Shown here piece after piece: positions 59,214 through 64,000 of a DNA stretch of 64,000 bases. Location: positions 496,001 to 560,000 of the forward strand of contig NZ_FQZO01000003.1 of NCBI RefSeq assembly GCF_900142075.1, given 5' to 3'. The notes below the pieces were generated by a model. The model did not search any database. It saw only the letters and a program-made list of their open reading frames with translations, and was not told where the DNA came from. Within the stretch, counting starts at the first letter, position 1. The number at the start of each line of letters is the position of its first letter. The position numbers were made by a program, and so were the translations under genes. This DNA comes from Clostridium amylolyticum. Lineage in GTDB: Bacteria > Bacillota > Clostridia > Clostridiales > Clostridiaceae.

Positions 59214-59987
59214 TATATCTTCACCAAACCACTTTTCTGATATTTTTGCTAAGGTTCCATCTTGTTTAAGTTCTTGTATAGCTTTATCTAATTGTTCTTT
59301 CATGGCTGAATCATCTTTCCTAATACCAATAGCTACTGGTTCTTTACTTAATTCTTTTTCTGCTACTTTAAACTTACTTCCTTGTTCCTTTAAATAATAT
59401 CTTGCCACTAGCTCGTCTATAACTACAGCATCTATTCTTCCTATGCCCAGGTCATTAATAGCATCCATATTATTTTTATATTCTTTTACTTCCTTAAAGG
59501 TATTTTTTATTGGTTCCATAGCATGTTCGCTAGTGCTGCCAAGCTGAACTCCTACTACTTTACCCTTTAAATCTTCTGGAGAGTTAATTTTACTATCTCC
59601 TTTTATTACTATTACTTGCTTTTCCATAATATAAGGCACAGTAAAGTTTATTTGCTTTTGCCTTTCTTCTGTAACACTCATGGCTGATATAACCACATCA
59701 AATTTTTTGCTTTGAAGTCCTGGTATTATACCATCCCAGTTATAAGGCATAAAATCAAACTTTTTATTTATTTTTTTCTCTATTTCTTTTGCCATGTCTA
59801 TATCGAAACCTTGAAGTTCATTAGAATTGCTTCTAAAACCCATAGGAGGAAAAGAATCGTCTAGTCCTACTAATATTTTATCTGAATTTGAGTTACTAAC
59901 TTTGTTGCTTGTCCCACATGCTGCAAGACCCAAAGAGCTAGTTACTAATAATGTTATGGCTATTTTTTTCAATACATTTATTTTCAT
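59199..59987 (-). CDS. Polar amino acid ABC transporter substrate-binding lipoprotein
   Basis: A 262-residue lipoprotein with lipobox LAAC (Cys24) and the SBP_bac_3 fold: LVGLDDSFPPMGFRSNSNELQGFDIDMAKEIEKKI near residue 40, AMSVTEERQKQINFTVPY and VVIDELVARYYLK. It probably binds polar amino acids such as cystine, glutamine or arginine; the ligand is unproven. ATG 59987 is preferred to TTG 59993 on RBS spacing. A clear promoter is on the minus strand. Only a permease gene follows, and no ATPase. Confidence 0.92.
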   Translation of the reverse strand: MKINVLKKIAITLLVTSSLGLAACGTSNKVSNSNSDKILVGLDDSFPPMGFRSNSNELQGFDIDMAKEIEKKINKKFDFMPYNWDGIIPGLQSKKFDVVISAMSVTEERQKQINFTVPYIMEKQVIVIKGDSKINSPEDLKGKVVGVQLGSTSEHAMEPIKNTFKEVKEYKNNMDAINDLGIGRIDAVVIDELVARYYLKEQGSKFKVAEKELSKEPVAIGIRKDDSAMKEQLDKAIQELKQDGTLAKISEKWFGEDITNNK

Positions 59988-60019
59988 TTTCAAAATCCCC
60001 TTTTCATTAAGCTAAAATT

Positions 60020-60048
60020 ATTATACTTTATCATTTTAAAGTTGTAAA
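60020..60048 (-). promoter_or_regulatory. Promoter of the amino-acid binding-protein operon
   Basis: On the minus strand TTTACA (60048-60043), 17-base spacer, TATAAT (60025-60020). Confidence 0.7.
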
Positions 60049-60069
60049 GCAGTAAAATAAAATAAAAAC

Positions 60070-60098
60070 TTTACAATGCAACAATGTTATGTTATATT
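60070..60098 (+). promoter_or_regulatory. Promoter of the yhbD-bactofilin operon
   Basis: TTTACA (60070-60075), 17-base spacer, TATATT (60093-60098). The spacer holds ACAATGCAACAATG, a short repeat, and ACAAT/ATTGT can pair across it, which may mark an operator for the MerR-like YhbD product. Confidence 0.55.
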
Positions 60099-60118
60099 GT
60101 TTTTAAAGGAGGATGAAA

Positions 60119-60745
60119 ATGGAAGAAGAATTAATTTCAAAAAAAGATTTACTAATAGAGACTGATATTTCTTATGGTCAATTATATAGATGGAAGAGGA
60201 AAAACATTATACCTGAAGAATGGTTTATTAAAAAAGCTAGTTTTACTGGTCAAGAAACCTACTTTCCACGAGAAAAAATTTTGGAAAGAATTCAAAAGAT
60301 AAAAGACTTAAAGGATAATTTATCCTTAGATGAGCTTGCAGAACAGTTTTCCTTAAAACCTACTGCTCTCAGATTACATAGAGATAAATTACTGGAGAAA
60401 AACATTGTTACGGACACTGTTCTAGATATTTATGAAAGCTTATTTGAAAAAATAGAAATGTACGATTTTTCGGCTATGCTTAAAGTGTTTATATTTAATA
60501 TTATTTTGAAAACTGGCAAAATAAGCGTAGAAGAGGCTTCAAGGATAATTACAAACTATAATATCCTTCATGAAGCTAATAATGAAAAGTTATTTAAAAT
60601 ACTTTACTTGAGAAAATATGGAATAGGAACATGCTTATTTGGGGTTTTACCTTGTGAGTTTTATCCTGAGCAGGAAGCTAAAATAGTTTTAAACATTGAT
60701 ATTCCAGATATGATAGAAGAATTAAAAATTAAAATTAATGAATAG
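60119..60745 (+). CDS. yhbD: YhbD-family (DUF4004) MerR-like protein
   Basis: A 208-residue protein with an N-terminal MerR-like helix-turn-helix (LISKKDLLIETDISYGQLYRWKRKNIIPEEWF, residues about 6-37) and a conserved DUF4004 remainder (GIGTCLFGVLPCEFYPEQEAKIV). In B. subtilis yhbD precedes the bactofilin genes yhbE/yhbF, as here. It may regulate the bactofilin operon or act with it. ATG 60119 is chosen, after AAAGGAGG; the ATG at 60113 directly abuts that site. A 12-base gap separates it from the bactofilin gene. Confidence 0.85.
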   Translation: MEEELISKKDLLIETDISYGQLYRWKRKNIIPEEWFIKKASFTGQETYFPREKILERIQKIKDLKDNLSLDELAEQFSLKPTALRLHRDKLLEKNIVTDTVLDIYESLFEKIEMYDFSAMLKVFIFNIILKTGKISVEEASRIITNYNILHEANNEKLFKILYLRKYGIGTCLFGVLPCEFYPEQEAKIVLNIDIPDMIEELKIKINE

Positions 60746-60756
60746 GAGGATAATTT

Positions 60757-61557
60757 ATGGATTCAAATAACTTTGCAGATAGAGGAGATTTAAAGATTTC
60801 TGGTTCAGGTTCCGCAGGAGGTGGAAATTATAATTCAATAAAAATTAGTGGCTCCGGTAGTATAAAGGGCGATATTAATTGCAGGGAAATGATAATTAGC
60901 GGATCAGGCAAGGTAGATGGAAATGTAGAAGCTTTAAATATAAAATTTAGTGGTTCAGGAAAAATTAATGGTAATGTTAGTAGTGATGAAATTAAGGTGA
61001 GTGGAAGCGGAAACTTTAAAGGGAAAGTAGAGGCAAATTCCATGGCAGTATCTGGAGACACAGCTATAGAGGAAGGTGTAAAGGCAGAGAATTTAGCTAT
61101 ATCAGGTAGTTTTAGGGTTAATAAAAAGATTGAAGGTGGCACTTTAAAGCTTAGAGGAGAATTATCTTCAGAAAGCTGCGAAGTTGAAAACTTTGATTCA
61201 GAAGGTTCTTTTAGGATATCCTCACTTTTAAGTGCAGACAATATATTAATTAGTCTCATAGGAAGATGTGAAGCCAAGGAGATTGGTGGAGAAGCTATTA
61301 GTGTAAGAAAAGGATATTCCAAAAGAGGAATTCTACAGAATATATTTGGAGCTATATTTGACCCTGATGGTATTTTAATTGCAGAGGTGATAGAAGGAGA
61401 TGAAATTTATTTAGAAAATACCAAGGCTAAGTTTGTAAGAGGCTCTAGAGTTACCATAGGTTTTGGCTGTGATATCGATAATGTAGAATATAAAGAAAGT
61501 ATCCAGGTAGATGAGAAAAGTAATGTAAAGAATAGGTGCCAAGTAGGTGACAAGTAA
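60757..61557 (+). CDS. Bactofilin-family (polymer-forming cytoskeletal) protein
   Basis: A 266-residue beta-helical protein with repeated short strand-turn units such as ISGSGSIKGDI, ISGSGKVDGNV and FSGSGKINGNV (about residues 15-120). These form the DUF583 bactofilin core. The C-terminal half is less regular (about 130-260). Bactofilins self-assemble without nucleotide and act in cell shape, and B. subtilis YhbE/YhbF relatives are needed for flagellar assembly. AGGAGG precedes ATG 60757. Only one bactofilin gene is present, where B. subtilis has two. Confidence 0.9.
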   Translation: MDSNNFADRGDLKISGSGSAGGGNYNSIKISGSGSIKGDINCREMIISGSGKVDGNVEALNIKFSGSGKINGNVSSDEIKVSGSGNFKGKVEANSMAVSGDTAIEEGVKAENLAISGSFRVNKKIEGGTLKLRGELSSESCEVENFDSEGSFRISSLLSADNILISLIGRCEAKEIGGEAISVRKGYSKRGILQNIFGAIFDPDGILIAEVIEGDEIYLENTKAKFVRGSRVTIGFGCDIDNVEYKESIQVDEKSNVKNRCQVGDK

Positions 61558-61899
61558 TAAGATAGGTAAGGATGCAGAATTTTAATTGGTATATGAATCT
61601 TGTATAGTAAGTTAGTAACAATATAGTATAAATTAAGAGTCAATATAAAAGTTAATAAATTGAAAAAGCATTTTTTGCACTTATATATAATTGTAAAAAA
61701 TGCTTTTTATTATTAAAATTGCATGAATAATTATACCTATTGTTTACAATTTATAACGAATAAATTGAATTAAATATAAAAAGTTAACTATAATAGTCAT
61801 TTTTATATAATATTTTCATAATTTTATAAATTTGTTTGTTGATATTCACTAATAATTATGCAATAATAAATTCAGTTTTTATTAGAAGGGTGATGTGAA
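61558..61899 (+). promoter_or_regulatory. Gene-free region with terminator and yfcC leader
   Basis: AAAAAGCATTTTTTGCA / TGTAAAAAATGCTTTTTA (61662-61711) is a strong terminator for the bactofilin gene. The rest is AT-rich with no ORF. TTGATA (61839-61844) with AATAAT 17 bases on is a weak candidate promoter for the YfcC gene. No riboswitch or repeat copy was seen. Confidence 0.5.
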
Positions 61900-63315
61900 A
61901 TGACAAAAGATAATGTAAAGAAGAAGTTTCAGGTACCTCATACCTTTGCTATTATTTTTACTATACTTATTATTGTAGCTGTTTCCACTTGGCTTATTCC
62001 AGGTGGGGAGTATGAGAGAGTTAAAAATGCCCAGGGTAAAACAGTGGTAGTAGCTGATTCTTTTAAATATGTGGAAAGTTCTCCAAGAAATGTTGGACAG
62101 CTTTTTATGGCTCCCTTAAAAGGTTTTGCCTCTAAAGCAGATGTGGCAGGATTTATTCTTATTGTAGGAGGAGCTTTTGCCATAATTCAAAGCACTAATG
62201 CTATAAATGCCGGCATAATGAGGGTGGTAAAAGCATTAAAAGGCAAAGAGATACTTTTAATCCCTATAGTGGTAACATTATTTTCTGTAGGTGGGGCTGT
62301 TATAGGCATGGCAGAGGAGACTATACCTTTTGCTGCTATATTCGTACCCCTTGCATTAGCCTTAGGATATGATTCTATAACGGGTATGGCTATGTCCTTT
62401 GTGGGAGCTACAGTGGGATTTTCAGCAGCTATGTTAAATCCCTTTACAGTAGGTATTGCTAAAGGAATAGCGGAAACACCCATAAGGGCTGGAATTACTT
62501 ATAGAACTATAGTATGGGTTGTTTTTACCCTCTGCACTATATTCTATCTTATGCATTATGCTAATAAAGTTAAAAAGAACCCTGAAAGCAGCATACTTTA
62601 TGAGCATGATTTAAAAAGAAAAGAAGAGTTAAATCTTTTAGGTAATAATGAGGTAAATATTGAATTTACTTTAAGACATAAGATTATTTTATTTACTCTA
62701 CTAGGGGGATTTGCCCTTATAATATTTGGAGTTTTAAAATATGAATGGTATATAAATGAAATAGCAGCGGTATTTTTAGCAATGGGAATTATATCAGGCT
62801 TCTTAGGAAAAATGAAAGTTAATGACATAGTAGAAAGTTTTACTAATGGTGCTAAAGATCTTATTGGAGCAGCCTTGGTGGTAGGGCTTGCCAATGCCAT
62901 CGTTATATTATGTAATGAAGCTAAAATAATGGACACAATTTTATATAGCTTAGCTAAAGTTATTGAACCACTTCCTAATTTATTGTCCGGATATGCTATG
63001 TTAGTGGTGCAATCTATCATTAACTTTTTCGTAGGTTCAGGAACTGGACAAGCTGCTTTAACCATACCTATTATGTACCCCTTAGGTGAACTTGTAGGTA
63101 TAAACAGAGAAACTACCATACTGATATATCAATTTGGTAATGGCTTTACAGATCTTATATTCCCAACATCAGGTACCTTAATGGCAACCTTAGGGCTAGC
63201 TAAAATACCTTATGATCAATGGATGAAATGGGTAATTAGAGTGGTAATAGCATTATTCGTACTTCAGCTTATTATGATTACACCAGCTATACTATTCCCA
63301 GCATTACTGAATTAA
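61900..63315 (+). CDS. YfcC-family C4-dicarboxylate/peptide-type carrier
   Basis: A 471-residue, roughly 12-helix carrier of the YfcC/DcuC superfamily (COG1288), with VPHTFAIIFTILIIVAVSTWLIPGGEYERV near residue 10, EETIPFAAIFVPLALALGYDS in the middle and GSGTGQAALTIPIMYPLGELVG near 390. Related carriers take up arginine/ornithine or dipeptide-like compounds. It is followed 96 bases later by an M20 amidohydrolase gene, suggesting import and then hydrolysis of an acylated or peptide-like substrate. GAAGGGTGATG precedes ATG 61900. Confidence 0.88.
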   Translation: MTKDNVKKKFQVPHTFAIIFTILIIVAVSTWLIPGGEYERVKNAQGKTVVVADSFKYVESSPRNVGQLFMAPLKGFASKADVAGFILIVGGAFAIIQSTNAINAGIMRVVKALKGKEILLIPIVVTLFSVGGAVIGMAEETIPFAAIFVPLALALGYDSITGMAMSFVGATVGFSAAMLNPFTVGIAKGIAETPIRAGITYRTIVWVVFTLCTIFYLMHYANKVKKNPESSILYEHDLKRKEELNLLGNNEVNIEFTLRHKIILFTLLGGFALIIFGVLKYEWYINEIAAVFLAMGIISGFLGKMKVNDIVESFTNGAKDLIGAALVVGLANAIVILCNEAKIMDTILYSLAKVIEPLPNLLSGYAMLVVQSIINFFVGSGTGQAALTIPIMYPLGELVGINRETTILIYQFGNGFTDLIFPTSGTLMATLGLAKIPYDQWMKWVIRVVIALFVLQLIMITPAILFPALLN

Positions 63316-63326
63316 TAAATGAAGAG

Positions 63327-63361
63327 GGTGCCAGGCAGGTGTGACAAGCGACTGGCACCAT
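63327..63361. repeat. GTGCCAGGC-type hairpin between yfcC and the amidohydrolase
   Basis: GGGTGCCAG pairs with CTGGCACC around GCAGGTGTGACAAGCGA; no T-tract follows, so it is not a standard terminator. The core resembles the hairpin at 4296-4349. Confidence 0.5.
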
Positions 63362-63411
63362 AGCAAAGAAAGGAAGTGAAGAGGTTCTGAGGATATTCAG
63401 GACTTTGAAAT

Positions 63412-64000
63412 ATGGAATTAAAAGAAATAATACAAAGTAAACTGGAAGATATAAAACAAATAAGAAGAACTCTTCATGAAAATGCAGAAGTTGCTCATGA
63501 GGAATTTAAAACTCAGAAGATAATAATGGACACTTTAGATAAATTAGAAATAAAGAATTTCAAATGCGCAGACACAGGCGTTATAGGCATAATCAATGAA
63601 AGTGAGGAATGTATAGCAGTAAGAGCAGATATGGACGCTCTCCCTGTAAATGGTGTAAGCCATGCTTGTGGACATGATTATCATATGTCCGTAGCCTTAG
63701 GTTCAGCTATGGTGCTAAAGGAACTTGGATATGATAAATGTGTAAAGTTCTTATTTCAACCTGCTGAAGAGGCAGATGGAGGAGCGCTTCCTATGATAAA
63801 GGAAGATGCTCTTAAGAATCCTGAAGTAAAGTCAATAATAGGATATCATGTATGGCCTGAGCTTCCTGTAGGAAAAATAGAAGCTGAAGGTGGTCCTTCC
63901 ATGGGTTCCGTGGATGACTTTCATATAACTGTTAAAGGAATTGGTGGACACGCTGCCATGCCACAGCACTGCAAAAACCCCATACTTCCAGCCATAGATA
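63412..64000 (+). CDS. M20-family amidohydrolase, N-terminal part (cut by the window end)
   Basis: The first 196 codons of an M20/peptidase-type amidohydrolase (hippurate hydrolase, aminoacylase or AbgB-like). IRRTLHENAEVAHEEFKTQ at residue about 18, then RADMDALPVNGVSHACGHDYHM (metal His and Asp), QPAEEADGGALPMI (catalytic Glu pair) and GYHVWPELPVG are family marks. The dimerisation domain starts at GIGGHAAMPQHCKNP. The gene reads open to 64000. The start ATG 63412 has only a weak RBS, and no better start was seen. It is probably co-transcribed with the YfcC carrier. Confidence 0.88.
   Translation, partial: MELKEIIQSKLEDIKQIRRTLHENAEVAHEEFKTQKIIMDTLDKLEIKNFKCADTGVIGIINESEECIAVRADMDALPVNGVSHACGHDYHMSVALGSAMVLKELGYDKCVKFLFQPAEEADGGALPMIKEDALKNPEVKSIIGYHVWPELPVGKIEAEGGPSMGSVDDFHITVKGIGGHAAMPQHCKNPILPAID

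Noticed and set aside
61407..61643. Antisense frame across the bactofilin end
   Set aside because: It overlaps the strongly supported bactofilin gene and lacks a start signal.
1..64000. CRISPR array, tRNA, rRNA or prophage
   Set aside because: No regularly spaced repeats with unique spacers, no cloverleaf or ribosomal RNA sequence, and no phage structural or integrase gene were seen on either strand.

Overview
The window is 64 kb of AT-rich, gene-dense chromosome from an endospore-forming, anaerobic Firmicute. It looks like Clostridium in the broad sense. The evidence is clostridial gene content (butyrate kinase and phosphotransbutyrylase, a four-subunit ferredoxin-dependent 2-oxoacid oxidoreductase, a ferredoxin-type flavin thioredoxin reductase, CotF-like coat proteins, a SleB-like cortex hydrolase), frequent TTG/GTG starts with strong AGGAGG sites, a T-box and short intergenic U-tract terminators. 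I cannot name the species. No rRNA, tRNA, CRISPR array, phage or transposase gene was seen.

Layout. 1-6 kb: tail of a siderophore-binding protein, a chemoreceptor, a nitroreductase, a barnase/barstar pair, a crystallin-J1-like ADP-ribosylglycohydrolase homologue and a small PH-domain protein behind a perfect Fur box. 6-9 kb: a structured RNA candidate and MprF. 9-13 kb: a MarR-controlled ABC exporter, an FTR1-type iron permease and ferritin. 13.6-23.5 kb: BrnQ under an isoleucine-type T-box, a MATE pump, a lactonase, a polysaccharide deacetylase, an orphan NitT/TauT-like binding protein with an EamA transporter, and a phasin-like protein with a UbiB kinase. 23.5-25.6 kb: an HxlR regulator divergent from pirin and nitroreductase. 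25.6-30.4 kb: a two-component system with a MacAB-like exporter. 30.5-36.9 kb: PAP2 phosphatase, TPR protein, isoaspartyl dipeptidase, thioredoxin with a flavin thioredoxin reductase, SleB-like hydrolase and an unknown membrane coiled-coil protein. 37-40.9 kb: CdaA/CdaR (c-di-AMP) and a COG2509 flavoprotein. 41-51.5 kb: buk-ptb-buk, a PTS permease behind a LicT-type antitermination leader, a PHP phosphoesterase, the LicT-type antiterminator, and a P-loop ATPase with the VOR-type oxidoreductase. 51.5-64 kb: a VOC protein, two coat proteins, a C_GCAxxG_C_C protein with a GltS-type carrier, AIM24, an EamA transporter, an alkaline-phosphatase-superfamily enzyme with dockerin- and cohesin-like modules, an amino-acid ABC transporter lacking its ATPase, YhbD and bactofilin, and a YfcC carrier with an M20 amidohydrolase cut by the window end.

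How the genes work together. Branched-chain amino acid catabolism is suggested by BrnQ, the 2-oxoacid:ferredoxin oxidoreductase and the Ptb/Buk set, which together could turn branched acyl-CoA into acids plus ATP. Iron handling is suggested by the YclQ-like protein, FTR1, ferritin and Fur-type sites. Thiol redox control is suggested by thioredoxin and its reductase behind a CsoR/CstR-like palindrome and by the HxlR locus. The most unusual non-genic content is a family of miniature repeat elements (about 9.0, 44.4, 47.8, 51.5 and 52.2 kb), a family of GC-rich CCCCTGGGG hairpins, the structured leader before mprF and a tandemly duplicated promoter before cdaA.
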